Under the pieces are notes generated by a model. The model searched no databases and was not told where the DNA came from. It worked only from the letters and a program-made list of their open reading frames with translations. From the NCBI GenBank assembly GCA_963205335.1, contig CAUJIM010000013.1, positions 1 to 33,171 on the forward strand: DNA of 33,171 nucleotides, given 5' to 3'. The DNA comes from Pseudomonadota bacterium. Its GTDB lineage: Bacteria > Pseudomonadota > Gammaproteobacteria > Burkholderiales > Burkholderiaceae_C. Position numbers and translations under genes: made by a program. Positions 1 through 9,682 of this stretch are shown piece after piece (positions within the stretch are counted from its first letter, which is position 1; each line of letters begins with the position of its first letter).

Positions 1-163
1 TGGGAGAGTTTCTGAGTCGGGCGTAGGCAGTGGGCATGCGCTTGCACCCGCTGGGGTTTGAACGCGGTTGGCCGACGTGCGGCACACGGCATGTCCTGAG
101 CGTGACTCCCCGCCAGCGCAGCGCCTGCCGATAATGGGACGCATCCCCTTTTCTGCTTGCGCC

Positions 164-982
164 ATGACCACTACCACACCGCTGCCCCCTGCCGCCTATC
201 GCCCATTGCCCGGCGGCTGTTTTGCATCGAGCGAGCTCACGCGCGGCCCGTGGAGCGATGCGCACCAGCACGCGGGGCCGCCGGTGGCGCTGGTATGCCG
301 CGCGGTGCGGCTGGCGGCTGCCGCGCACGGGCTCACGCACATTGCGCGTGTGACGGCAAATTTGCTGCGGCCAGTGCCGCTCGGCGTGCTGGCCGTGGAG
401 GTGAGCGAAGACTACGTGGGGCGCAACGCCGGGCATTTCTCCGCGCGACTTCTCGCCGATGGCAAGGAGGTGGCGCGCTTCACGCTGCTGGTTCAGCGCG
501 CGCTGGAGGTGGCGCTACCCCACGATTTGCCCGGCCATCCGCTGCCGCTGGCGCCGCGCGCGCCTGAGGCGTCGCCCGAGGCTGAATTCCCGTTTGCCGG
601 GCGCGTCGTGGGGTATGCCGATCTGGTGCAAACGCGCCTGGCGGCCGGGCGGCTGTGGCACGGGCCTTGCGCCGTCTGGTTTCGGCTGCGCACGCCCTTG
701 GTCGAGGGCGAGCAGCCCGGCCCCTGCGAGCGCGTGGCGGTGGCGGCCGATTCGGGCAACGGCATCAGCGCGGTGCTGGACTACCAGCGCTACACCTTCG
801 TCAACAGCGACCTCACGATCAATCTGCTGCGACCCGCTCAGGGGGAATGGATCTGCCTTGAGGCCAGCACCGCCTGGGGGCCGCATGGCGGGGGGCTGGC
901 GCAGTCGCGCCTGTACGACGAGCGCGGGCTGGTCGGGCACGCCACGCAAAGCCTGGCGGTGCGGCTGCGCGCGCCCGATTGA
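164..982 (+). CDS. Acyl-CoA thioesterase-like (double hotdog) protein
   Basis: The 272-residue product resembles the TesB-like/4HBT_3 thioesterase family, which hydrolyses acyl-CoA thioesters in the cytoplasm using two fused hotdog domains. The N-terminal half has a hotdog-like stretch (WSDAHQHAGPPVALVCRA, then LLRPVPLGVLAVEV). The C-terminal half has a second, with VAVAADSGNGISAVLDY and a typical ending GHATQSLAVRLR. I chose the ATG at 164 because the frame upstream of it is low-complexity and does not resemble the family. No strong ribosome site or promoter is visible in bases 1-163. The gene converges on emrB with 37 bases between them. The substrate cannot be read from sequence. The family call is fairly sure; the exact activity is not. 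Confidence 0.75.
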   Translation: MTTTTPLPPAAYRPLPGGCFASSELTRGPWSDAHQHAGPPVALVCRAVRLAAAAHGLTHIARVTANLLRPVPLGVLAVEVSEDYVGRNAGHFSARLLADGKEVARFTLLVQRALEVALPHDLPGHPLPLAPRAPEASPEAEFPFAGRVVGYADLVQTRLAAGRLWHGPCAVWFRLRTPLVEGEQPGPCERVAVAADSGNGISAVLDYQRYTFVNSDLTINLLRPAQGEWICLEASTAWGPHGGGLAQSRLYDERGLVGHATQSLAVRLRAPD

Positions 983-1019
983 TTCGCTCGCCCGCACGGG
1001 CCGGCGGCGGGCCGCGCCG

Positions 1020-2585
1020 TCAGTGCGCGCCAGCCGCCGCAGCTGAGCCACTGGATGTGCCTCTTTTGGGCGCATCCGCAAGCCACACCAGCGGCACCAG
1101 CAATAAAAACAGGAGCGCCGAGGCCCAGTTCACGTCATTGGCCGCGAGCGTGAAGGCTTGCTGCGTCACCAGGCGCTCGATCTGCGCCAGCGCTTGCTCG
1201 GGCGTGAGGCCCAGCGCCTGCAACGTGTGCAGTGCATCTGCCAGTGGCCCGTTGCCCGCGTGCAGGTGCTCGATCAGGTTGGCATGCGCGAGCGTGGCGC
1301 GCCGCTCCCACAGCGTGGTGGTGACCGAGGTGCCGACGGCGCCCGCGGTGATGCGCACGAAGTTGGTCAGGCCCGAGGCGGCGGGCACGCGGTGCGCCGG
1401 GATTTCCGAGAGCGTGAGCGTGACCAGCGGCACGAAGAAGAAGGCCACCGCCGCGCCCTGGACGATGGTGGGGATCATCATGGTGCCGAAGTCCGCCGTC
1501 GTCGCGAAGCGCGAGCGCAGCCACAGCACCAGCGCGAAGACGAAGAAGGCCACCGTGGCGTAGCGCCTGGGGTCCACCTTGCCGATGCTCTTGCCGACGA
1601 TGGGCGAGAGCAGCATCGCCAGGAAGCCCACCGGCGCGAGCAGTTCGCCCGCCGCCGTGGCGGTGTAGCCCATGTACTGCTGCAGCCACAGCGGCAGCAA
1701 CACCACGTTGCCGAAGAACAGGCCGTAGCCCACGGCGGTGGCCACCGCGCCGGCCCAGAAGTTGCGGATGCGGAACAGCGAGAGATCGACGATGGGGTGC
1801 TCCTCGCCCTGCTCCCAGATGACGAAGGCGATGAGCCCGATGGCCGCCGCCAGCGCGAAGCCGATCACCAGCGGCGAGGAGAACCAGTCGTGCTCCTTGC
1901 CGATGTCCAGCATGATCTGCAGGCTGCCCACGCCGAGCACCATCAGCGACAGGCCGATGGCGTCGATCGGCAGCTTGCGCTGGGCGGTCTCGCGCGCGCG
2001 GTAGATCGCCATCGTGGCGATGGCCGCGACGATGCCCACGGGAATGTTGATGTAGAAGATCCACGGCCAGCTGATGTTGTCGGTGATCCAGCCGCCCAGG
2101 ATGGGCCCGAGCACCGGCGCGATCAGCGTGGTCATGGACCACATCGCCATCGCCAGCCCCGCGAGCGCCTTGGGGTAGCTCGACAGCAGCAGCGATTGCG
2201 ACAGCGGGATCATCGGCCCGGCGACGAAGCCCTGCAGCACGCGCGCGGCGATCAGCAGCGGCATCGTGGGCGCCAGGCCGCACAGCAGCGAGGCGGTGAC
2301 GAACAGCACCACGCTCAGCGCGAACAGCCGCACCTGGCCGAAGCGCTGGGCCAGCCAGCCGGTCAGCGGCACCGAGACCGCGTTGGCCACGGCGAAGCTG
2401 GTGATCACCCAGGTGCCCTGGTTGGGGCTGACGCCCAGGTCGCCCGCGATCGCCGGCAGCGACACGTTGGCGATCGACGAGTCGAGCACGTTCATGAACG
2501 TGGCGGCCGACAGCGCCAGCGTGCCCCAGGCGCGGGCGGCGCCCTGCAGCGGCGGCAGCGGCAGCGGGCCGTGGGGGGCGCTCAT
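1020..2585 (-). CDS. emrB: EmrB/QacA-type multidrug MFS transporter (DHA2 family)
   Basis: The 521-residue inner-membrane proton antiporter of the 14-helix DHA2 family would export drugs or toxic organic compounds. Visible marks are the first helix with the FMNVLDSSIANVSLPAI motif (helix-1 D), the GWLAQRFGQVRLF loop between helices 2 and 3 (motif A), and SWPWIFYINIPVGI, typical of EmrB proteins. Length matches the family (about 510). It starts 7 bases after the emrA stop and lies downstream of it, so the two are almost certainly co-transcribed and would form an EmrAB pump with an outer-membrane TolC-like channel. No such channel gene lies in the window. Substrate is not deducible. Confidence 0.93.
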   Translation of the reverse strand: MSAPHGPLPLPPLQGAARAWGTLALSAATFMNVLDSSIANVSLPAIAGDLGVSPNQGTWVITSFAVANAVSVPLTGWLAQRFGQVRLFALSVVLFVTASLLCGLAPTMPLLIAARVLQGFVAGPMIPLSQSLLLSSYPKALAGLAMAMWSMTTLIAPVLGPILGGWITDNISWPWIFYINIPVGIVAAIATMAIYRARETAQRKLPIDAIGLSLMVLGVGSLQIMLDIGKEHDWFSSPLVIGFALAAAIGLIAFVIWEQGEEHPIVDLSLFRIRNFWAGAVATAVGYGLFFGNVVLLPLWLQQYMGYTATAAGELLAPVGFLAMLLSPIVGKSIGKVDPRRYATVAFFVFALVLWLRSRFATTADFGTMMIPTIVQGAAVAFFFVPLVTLTLSEIPAHRVPAASGLTNFVRITAGAVGTSVTTTLWERRATLAHANLIEHLHAGNGPLADALHTLQALGLTPEQALAQIERLVTQQAFTLAANDVNWASALLFLLLVPLVWLADAPKRGTSSGSAAAAGAH

Positions 2586-2592
2586 GTGGTGC

Positions 2593-3843
2593 TCAATGGG
2601 CCAGATTGGCGGCGATGATGCGCGCGATCTCGCCGTCGGCGCCGCCGTCCTGCGCGGCGTACACCGCGGTCTGCGCCAGCGGCTCGGCGCGCGGCGCCTC
2701 GGCCAGCGTGGCGCCGCCTTGCTCGCGCGTGTCCACCGTGACGATCATCGACAGGCCCAGGCGCAGCGGGTGCCGGGCCAGCGGCTCGGGGTCGAGCGCG
2801 ATGCGCACCGGCACGCGCTGCACCACCTTGATCCAGTTGCCGCTGGCGTTCTGCGGCGGCAGCAGCGCGAAGGCCGCGCCGGTGCCCACGCCCAGGCCGG
2901 CCACGGTGCCGGTGTACCTGACCTTGCTGCCGTACAGGTCGGCGGTGAGCGTGGCGCGCTGGCCCAGGCGCAGCTGGCCCAGCTGCGTCTCCTTGAAGTT
3001 GGCATCCACCCACACGCCGTGCAGCGGCACCAGCGCCATCAGCGGGGTGCCGGCCGCCACGCGCTGGCCGAGCTGCACGCCGCGGCGCGCCACGTAGCCG
3101 TCGACCGGCGCGGGCAGCTCGGTGCGGCGGCTGGCCAGGTAGGCCTCGCGCAGCCTGGCGGCGGCGGCCAGCACGCCGGGGTGCCGCGCCACGTCCACGC
3201 CCTGCGTCAGTGCCTGGTTGCTCGCGAGCTGCTCGCGCGCGGCGGCCACGCCGGCCCTGGCGGCGGCTTCGCCGGCCCGCGCGGCGGCGAGCTGCGTGCG
3301 CGCCGACTGCAGCGCGCTCTCGGCGTGCTTGAGTTCTTCGGCGGAGACGGCGCCTGCGCGGCCCAGCGCGCTGCGGCGGCGCACGTCGTCCTCGGCGCGC
3401 TGCAGGTCGCTCTGCGCCCGCGCCTGGTCGGCCAGCGCCCTGGCCACGTCGGTCTCGCGCAGCTTCACCTGCGCCGCCAGCGTGGTGTTGTTGGCGTAGA
3501 GCTGGCGCACCTGGCGCACGGTCTGCGCCAGCGCCGCCTCGGCCTGCGCCAGCGCCACCTGGGTGTCCGCCGGGTCCAGCCGCACCAGCGGGCTGCCGGC
3601 GTGCACCAGGTCGTTGTCGTCGGCCAGGATGGACATCACCGTGCCGCCGGTCTGCGGCGTGATCTGGATGATGTTGCCCTGCACGTAGGCGTTGTCGGTG
3701 CTCTCCTGGTGGCTGGCCACCAGCAGGTCCCAGGCGCCCCAGGCGATGCCCGCGACGAGCACCACGGCGGCGAGCGTGAACAGGCGCTTGAGCCGCTGCG
3801 CCTTGGCGGGAGCGGCGGGAGTGGGGGCGGGGCTGGTGGTCAT
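2593..3843 (-). CDS. emrA: EmrA/HlyD-family membrane fusion (periplasmic adaptor) protein
   Basis: The 416-residue adaptor links the EmrB pump to an outer-membrane channel. A cytoplasmic tail is followed by one membrane helix at about residues 21-42. Next come the first half of the lipoyl/beta-barrel region (QESTDNAYVQGNIIQITPQ), a long alanine/glutamine/arginine-rich coiled coil (about 95-215), the returning lipoyl half (LPAPVDGYVARRGVQLGQRV) and the beta-barrel (VWVDANFKETQLGQLRLGQ). These are classic EmrA motifs, and length matches. It follows marR by 111 bases, which hold a copy of the dispersed repeat, and precedes emrB by 7. The start has no strong Shine-Dalgarno sequence. Confidence 0.93.
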   Translation of the reverse strand: MTTSPAPTPAAPAKAQRLKRLFTLAAVVLVAGIAWGAWDLLVASHQESTDNAYVQGNIIQITPQTGGTVMSILADDNDLVHAGSPLVRLDPADTQVALAQAEAALAQTVRQVRQLYANNTTLAAQVKLRETDVARALADQARAQSDLQRAEDDVRRRSALGRAGAVSAEELKHAESALQSARTQLAAARAGEAAARAGVAAAREQLASNQALTQGVDVARHPGVLAAAARLREAYLASRRTELPAPVDGYVARRGVQLGQRVAAGTPLMALVPLHGVWVDANFKETQLGQLRLGQRATLTADLYGSKVRYTGTVAGLGVGTGAAFALLPPQNASGNWIKVVQRVPVRIALDPEPLARHPLRLGLSMIVTVDTREQGGATLAEAPRAEPLAQTAVYAAQDGGADGEIARIIAANLAH

Positions 3844-3893
3844 GGTGCGGGGGCCGACCGCCGGAGGCGTCCGGCGAGGCAGCGGGGTTGTTT

Positions 3894-3943
3894 ATTAAAA
3901 GAGTAGCTGCTGGCGCTTGTCCCACATGGCTTCAGGCCGTTTT
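3894..3943 (-). repeat. Dispersed repeat, copy A
   Basis: This is a copy of the roughly 48-bp repeat found four times in the window, lying between marR and emrA. Read on the minus strand it runs from CGGCCTGAAGCC through a variable middle to GCGCCAGCAGCTA and an A/T-rich end. The 13-base core GCGCCAGCAGCTA (3904-3916) is identical to copies B and C; the left half has diverged and lost about two or three bases. It falls inside a likely operon, so it would be transcribed. Confidence 0.75.
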
Positions 3944-3954
3944 TGATTGGAATT

Positions 3955-4425
3955 TCAAGAGCGGTCCAGCGCCGCCGCGTTGGCTTGCAGGCGGTCGAGC
4001 AGCGCGCGCAGGCGCGCCTCTTCGGCGCTGCTGAAGCCGGCGAGGAATTCATCCTGCACCGTGGCGAGCACCGCGGGCAGGCGGTCGGCCACGTCCGCGC
4101 CTTCGCGCGTCAGCGCGACGTGCACCACGCGCCGGTCGGCCTCGGAGCGCTGGCGCCGGCACAGTCCCTTGGCCTGCAGGCGGTCGACCAGGCGCGTGAG
4201 CCCGCCGGTATCCATCGCGCAGCAGCGCGCCAGCTCCGAGACCGTGGCCGTCTCGTGGTGGCGCAGCACCAGCAGCGGCTTCCACTGCGCGTCGGTCAGT
4301 CCCAGCGGCTCCATGCGCCGGTCGATCGCCGCCGCCAGCTGCGTGACGATGCGGCGCATCTGCAGGCCGACGCTGCGCTCGGGCGCGTAGCCTGCCGTGG
4401 CGGCCGGGGCGGTGCTTTCGGACAT
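3955..4425 (-). CDS. MarR-family transcriptional repressor, probable regulator of emrAB
   Basis: The 156-residue winged-helix regulator is of the MarR/EmrR type: a dimer that binds a palindromic operator and is released by phenolic or drug-like ligands. Dimerisation helices lie at both ends (SVGLQMRRIVTQLAAAI; EEARLRALLDRLQANA). The helix-turn-helix is TVSELARCCAMDTGGLTRLV and the wing is RRQRSEADRRVVHVALT, with the family's conserved DRR. I chose the ATG at 4425. The ATG at 4449 lies inside the candidate operator and upstream of the predicted -10, so it would not be transcribed from that promoter. The frame stays open far upstream into the nitrite reductase gene, but that is only a GC-rich shadow. 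It heads the marR-emrA-emrB run, as in EmrR/EmrAB systems. Confidence 0.9.
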   Translation of the reverse strand: MSESTAPAATAGYAPERSVGLQMRRIVTQLAAAIDRRMEPLGLTDAQWKPLLVLRHHETATVSELARCCAMDTGGLTRLVDRLQAKGLCRRQRSEADRRVVHVALTREGADVADRLPAVLATVQDEFLAGFSSAEEARLRALLDRLQANAAALDRS

Positions 4426-4435
4426 GAGGGGCGCG

Positions 4436-4464
4436 ATTGTACTTGTCATGACAATCATTGTCTT
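4436..4464 (-). promoter_or_regulatory. Candidate sigma-70 promoter with MarR operator for marR-emrAB
   Basis: On the minus strand, AAGACA (4459-4464) and TACAAT (4436-4441) are separated by exactly 17 bases. The spacer contains the perfect 12-bp palindrome TTGTCATGACAA (4443-4454). A second overlapping inverted repeat, GACAAT-C-ATTGTC (4450-4462), reaches the -35. A repressor bound here would block polymerase. Transcription would start only a few bases before the ATG at 4425, so the leader would be very short. The position just ahead of a MarR gene suggests autoregulation. Confidence 0.68.
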
Positions 4465-4529
4465 GCCAAGCAAACCGGCGTGTTCCCGTGCGGGGATGCG
4501 GGGGGTGGGGGGGCCGCCGGGGCGGGCGG

Positions 4530-6509
4530 TCAGCGCTGCGCCTTGACCTGCTCGGCCGTCACCGGCTTGGCCTGGTTGCCCCAGGAGCTGCGCTCGTGGT
4601 TGGCGATGTCGGCCACGTCGGCGTCGGAGAGCGCCGCGCCGAAGGGCGGCATCGGGCTGGGGTAGCTCACGCCGTCGATCACCACACCGCTCACGCCGTG
4701 CAGGATGGCGCGCAGGTGCTTGGCCGGGTCGGGGTCGAGCACCGCCGGGTTCTTCGCCAGCGGCGGGAAGGCGCCGGGCAGGCCCGCGCCGTTGGCCTGG
4801 TGGCAGGCTGCGCAGGTGCTGGCGTAGAGCTGCGCGCCGCGCTCGGCGTCGAACCGGTACGGGCCGGTGGCGGCCGCGGGCGCCGGCGCGTGGCCCGCAG
4901 CGGCGGCGCCCTCGATCTTCGAGATGCGGGGCTTGCCCGGCTCGGCGCCCGGCACGCGGATGTCGAGCACGCCGGCCGCGCCCTTGTCCAGGTGGGCGAA
5001 GGAGTGGTCGACGAATACGTATTCGCCCGCGTCGGGAATGACCAGGTCGAACGTGACGCCCTCGCCCGGCGCCACGCTGTAGGTGGAGACGCCGCTGAGC
5101 GCGTGCCTCGGGTCGCCGTCCGGATAGACCTTGTCGAAGATGGCGCCGACGACGTGGAAGGCGCTCCACAGGCTGGGGCCGGCGTTGACCACGTGCAGGC
5201 GCACGCGCTCGCCCGGCCGGGCGGTCAGCGGGTGGTCCTTGTACTGGAAGGCGATGCCGTTGAAGGCCACGATGTCGGGCTGGATCTTCTGCATCTTGGT
5301 GAAGTCCGGCCCCATCAGGTTGCCCGAGAGCTGCTGCGTGTACCACTCGCTCTGCACCAGCACGTATTCCTTGTCGGCCCTGGGGCGAGGGTCGTCGGCG
5401 GGGTCGACGATGATCGCGCCGTACATGCCGTTGGCCATGTGCAGCAGGATGGGCGGCGTGCCGCAGTGGTAGACGAAGGTGCCCGGCACCCTGGCCTCGA
5501 ACGAGAACTCGATCTGCTCGCCCGGCATGATGTCGGCGAAGCTGGTGTTGGGCGGCGTGAGGGCCGAGTGGAAGTCGATCGAGTGGTGCATCGTGGCCTT
5601 GTTGGCCAGCACCACTTTCACCGTCTGCCCCTGCCTGACGTGCACCGTCGGGCCGGGCACCGTGCCGCCGAAGGGCCAGGCCTGGTACTGCACGCCGCTG
5701 GCGATCTCCACCGCCCTGTCGGTCACGTCGATGTGCAGCACCACCTCCTTGCCCGACGCGAGCGGGGGCAGCGTGGCGTCGTGCGCCTTTTTCACCGGCT
5801 CCTTGCTCATGAGCTGCAGCGGCGAGACGGCGGCGGCCGCGGCCGCCGGCGTCGGGGCCCGGACGTTGAGGCTGCTGTGCAGGCCGGCAACGAGGAAGAA
5901 CACCACCGCGGCCACCCCGGCCAGGATGCCCGTCTGCGCCCACCAGGCGACGCGCGGGGCGTCGGAGAGGCGCCGCTCGCGCCACTCGGCGATCCAGCTC
6001 CAGCCGGGCCATTTCTGCTCGATGAAGTAGTCCACGCTGTAGGGGCTGGTGCCGGCGCGGTGGTTGATGGCGATCAGCACGGCGAAGATCAGCACGTAGG
6101 TGATGCCGACGCCGGTGTTGGACGCGCCGATCGCGTAGGGCCCGCCGAAGCCGCCGGCGGTGCTCCAGATCAGCAGGCTGTAGAGCGCGCCGATCACGTA
6201 CACCGTGCGCCGCGCGAAGCCGAACAGCAGCGCCAGCGCCAGCGCCGTGGTGGCCAGCCGCGTGAGCCACAGGAACAGCGTGGCGTGGGGCTCGACCAGC
6301 GCGATCCAGGCGTTGAACCACCAGGCCGACCAGGCGGGCTGGCCCTCGGCGGCGTTGCGCAGGTAGCCGGCGTAATTGGCGGCGAAGCCGGGCATCCAGG
6401 TGAAGGCGGCGTTCACCATCCAGATGACGCCGAAGGCGACGCGCAGCGCCGCCGTGGACAGCGCGGGCCAGGCATTGGGTGTGGGTGCGGGGGGAGTTTC
6501 GGTGCTCAT
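4530..6509 (-). CDS. nirK: Membrane-anchored copper nitrite reductase with DoxX-like N-terminus and cytochrome c C-terminus
   Basis: The 659-residue protein would reduce nitrite to nitric oxide on the periplasmic side. Residues about 20-150 form a DoxX-like module with four predicted membrane helices; a further helix at about 190-208 leads into the catalytic part. Two cupredoxin domains follow (about 245-535). The copper residues of NirK are all present: type 1 H309, C349, H357, M362; type 2 H314, H348, H502; catalytic D312 and H452 (motifs HSIDFH, YHCG, FVDHSF). The C-terminal domain has CAACH (566-570) and a probable axial M620, so heme c would feed electrons in. NirK with a C-terminal cytochrome is known, for example in Ralstonia pickettii; the membrane module in front is less usual. 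The ATG follows AAGGAAGG. No nirV or nor genes are nearby. Confidence 0.85.
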   Translation of the reverse strand: MSTETPPAPTPNAWPALSTAALRVAFGVIWMVNAAFTWMPGFAANYAGYLRNAAEGQPAWSAWWFNAWIALVEPHATLFLWLTRLATTALALALLFGFARRTVYVIGALYSLLIWSTAGGFGGPYAIGASNTGVGITYVLIFAVLIAINHRAGTSPYSVDYFIEQKWPGWSWIAEWRERRLSDAPRVAWWAQTGILAGVAAVVFFLVAGLHSSLNVRAPTPAAAAAAVSPLQLMSKEPVKKAHDATLPPLASGKEVVLHIDVTDRAVEIASGVQYQAWPFGGTVPGPTVHVRQGQTVKVVLANKATMHHSIDFHSALTPPNTSFADIMPGEQIEFSFEARVPGTFVYHCGTPPILLHMANGMYGAIIVDPADDPRPRADKEYVLVQSEWYTQQLSGNLMGPDFTKMQKIQPDIVAFNGIAFQYKDHPLTARPGERVRLHVVNAGPSLWSAFHVVGAIFDKVYPDGDPRHALSGVSTYSVAPGEGVTFDLVIPDAGEYVFVDHSFAHLDKGAAGVLDIRVPGAEPGKPRISKIEGAAAAGHAPAPAAATGPYRFDAERGAQLYASTCAACHQANGAGLPGAFPPLAKNPAVLDPDPAKHLRAILHGVSGVVIDGVSYPSPMPPFGAALSDADVADIANHERSSWGNQAKPVTAEQVKAQR

Positions 6510-6663
6510 GCGTGCCTTCCTTCTGCGGCGCGGGCCGGACGGAGGCGGGCCCGCCGATGGCGGCGGGTGCGGCCGGCGGCCGGCGCAGGCCGACTATAGA
6601 CCCGTGGACGGGCCGCCCGGCAGTGGGGGCATTGCCAATGGCGCGCGGCCCCGCCGCGCCCCG

Positions 6664-8457
<1,794 letters not shown>

Positions 8458-8468
<11 letters not shown>

Positions 8469-8838
8469 GGGTCGCGCCGCCGAGCGCGGCCAGGACCAGC
8501 ACCACCGTGGGCAGCAGCGTGAGCGCGAAGCCCTTGGAGCGGCTGTCGGGCGCCTTCATGTATTCGGCGCGGTAGAGCAGCCGCCCGGCGAGCCAGACCG
8601 CGCCGAGCCCCGCGATCCAGGCCTGCGGCCAGTACAGGCCGGCGAGCAGCAGCGCGGGCAGGAAGGCCACGAGCTGCTCGAGCGTGTTCTGCTGCACCCG
8701 GAAGGCGCGCTCGAACATCGGGTGGCCCAGGGTGTCCGGCGCGCGGATGCGGTAGCGCATCCGCGCGAGGCCGACCAGGGCCGTGAACGCGATGTATTGC
8801 AGGATGGCGAGCAGCGCGATGATGTGCACCCAGTTCAT
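8458..8838 (-). CDS. MAPEG-family integral membrane protein
   Basis: The 126-residue protein with four predicted membrane helices is of the MAPEG family (membrane-associated proteins in eicosanoid and glutathione metabolism). Diagnostic stretches are FERAFRVQQNTLEQLVAFLPALL and a RLLYRAEYMKAPDSRSKGF segment before the last helix. Bacterial members are often annotated as glutathione S-transferase-like, but the substrate is unknown and cannot be read here. Length is typical (about 130). It converges on the lipoate-ligase-like gene with an 11-base overlap and is divergent from the nitroreductase across 166 bases, in which I see no convincing promoter. Confidence 0.88.
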
Positions 8839-9004
8839 GGCATTTCACGGGCAGTGCGGAGGATGCCCGCAGTGTAGGCGGCACGCCGTTCCCTCGGGGC
8901 GGGAGGGGTTTGCGGCGCGCCCGGCCGGCGCCATGGGCGGGGGTCGCGCGGACCACTCTAAGATATCCCGCTCACCCCTTTCCACTCGTGCCTGGACTGT
9001 GCCC

Positions 9005-9682
9005 ATGAATGTGTGCGACGCCGTGCGGCAGCGCGTTTCCGTGCGTGCCTTCAAACCCGACCTGCCGCCGGCGAGCCTGGTGCGCGGCCTGCTGGAGCAG
9101 GCGGCGCGCGCTCCCTCGGGCGGCAACCTGCAGCCCTGGCACGTGCATGCGCTCGCGGGCGAGCCGCTGGCGCAGCTGCTCGCGCGCCTGGCCGCCGAGC
9201 CGCCGCAGGCCGAGCCGGAGTACGCCGTCTATCCGGCCGAGCTGCCCGAGCCCTGGCGCACGCGGCGCTGGCGCAATGGCATGCAGCTCTACGACGTCCT
9301 GGGCATCGCCCGCGACGACAGGCCGGCGCGCGCGCGGCAGATGCTGAAGAACGCCACGCTCTTCGGCGCGCCGGTGGGCGTCTTCATCAGCGTGGAGCGG
9401 CGCATGGGCCTGCCGCAGTGGATGGACCTGGGCATGTACGCGCAGAACCTGATGCTGCTGGCGCAGGAACAGGGCCTGGCGACCTGCCCGCAGGCCTACT
9501 GGGCGCGCTGCGCACGGACGGTCAGGGAGGTGCTGGGCCTGCCGCCCTCACGCATGCTGGCGCTGGGCATCGCGCTCGGCTGGGCCGACGAGGCCGCGCC
9601 GGTCAACGCGATGCGCACCGAGCGCGATCCGTTCGAGGTCTGGGGCGAGATGCGGGGCTTCGCGAATGGTGATCAGCGGTAG
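9005..9682 (+). CDS. Nitroreductase-family FMN oxidoreductase
   Basis: The 225-residue cytoplasmic flavoprotein belongs to the nitroreductase family, whose members use NAD(P)H to reduce nitro groups, quinones or related acceptors. The N-terminal FMN phosphate contact is RQRVSVRAF (residues 8-16). The next motif, ARAPSGGNLQPWHVH, is characteristic. The C-terminal part has LGMYAQNLMLLAQEQGLATCP and a closing ALGIALGWAD. I chose the ATG at 9005 because the usual family start (short helix, then R-x-SVRAF) follows directly; the frame upstream is not family-like. It converges on the PaaK-like gene with a 10-base overlap. The natural substrate is unknown. Confidence 0.88.
   Translation: MNVCDAVRQRVSVRAFKPDLPPASLVRGLLEQAARAPSGGNLQPWHVHALAGEPLAQLLARLAAEPPQAEPEYAVYPAELPEPWRTRRWRNGMQLYDVLGIARDDRPARARQMLKNATLFGAPVGVFISVERRMGLPQWMDLGMYAQNLMLLAQEQGLATCPQAYWARCARTVREVLGLPPSRMLALGIALGWADEAAPVNAMRTERDPFEVWGEMRGFANGDQR

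Noticed and set aside
1-163. Promoter or small gene upstream of the thioesterase
   Set aside because: GATAAT at 130-135 resembles a -10 but has no -35 at suitable spacing, and no coding-like short frame was seen.
983-1019. Terminator between the thioesterase and emrB genes
   Set aside because: Short GC-rich inverted repeats exist (GCCC-GCAC-GGGC) but with no T-run and in a region where such pairings are common.
1158-2618. A 486-codon plus-strand frame opposite emrB
   Set aside because: Arginine/histidine-rich shadow of a well-supported membrane transporter.
3955-6321. Apparent fusion of MarR to a long upstream extension reaching across nirK
   Set aside because: The extension has no family features and coincides with the out-of-frame nitrite reductase gene. 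MarR starts at 4425 (or 4449).
6510-6663. FNR/NNR-type site (TTGAT-N4-ATCAA) or other nitrite/NO operator before nirK
   Set aside because: No such site is present. CATTGCCAATG (6630-6640) is an 11-bp palindrome, and a TATAGT -10 (6593-6598) exists, but spacing and sequence do not fit a known regulator, so neither was called.
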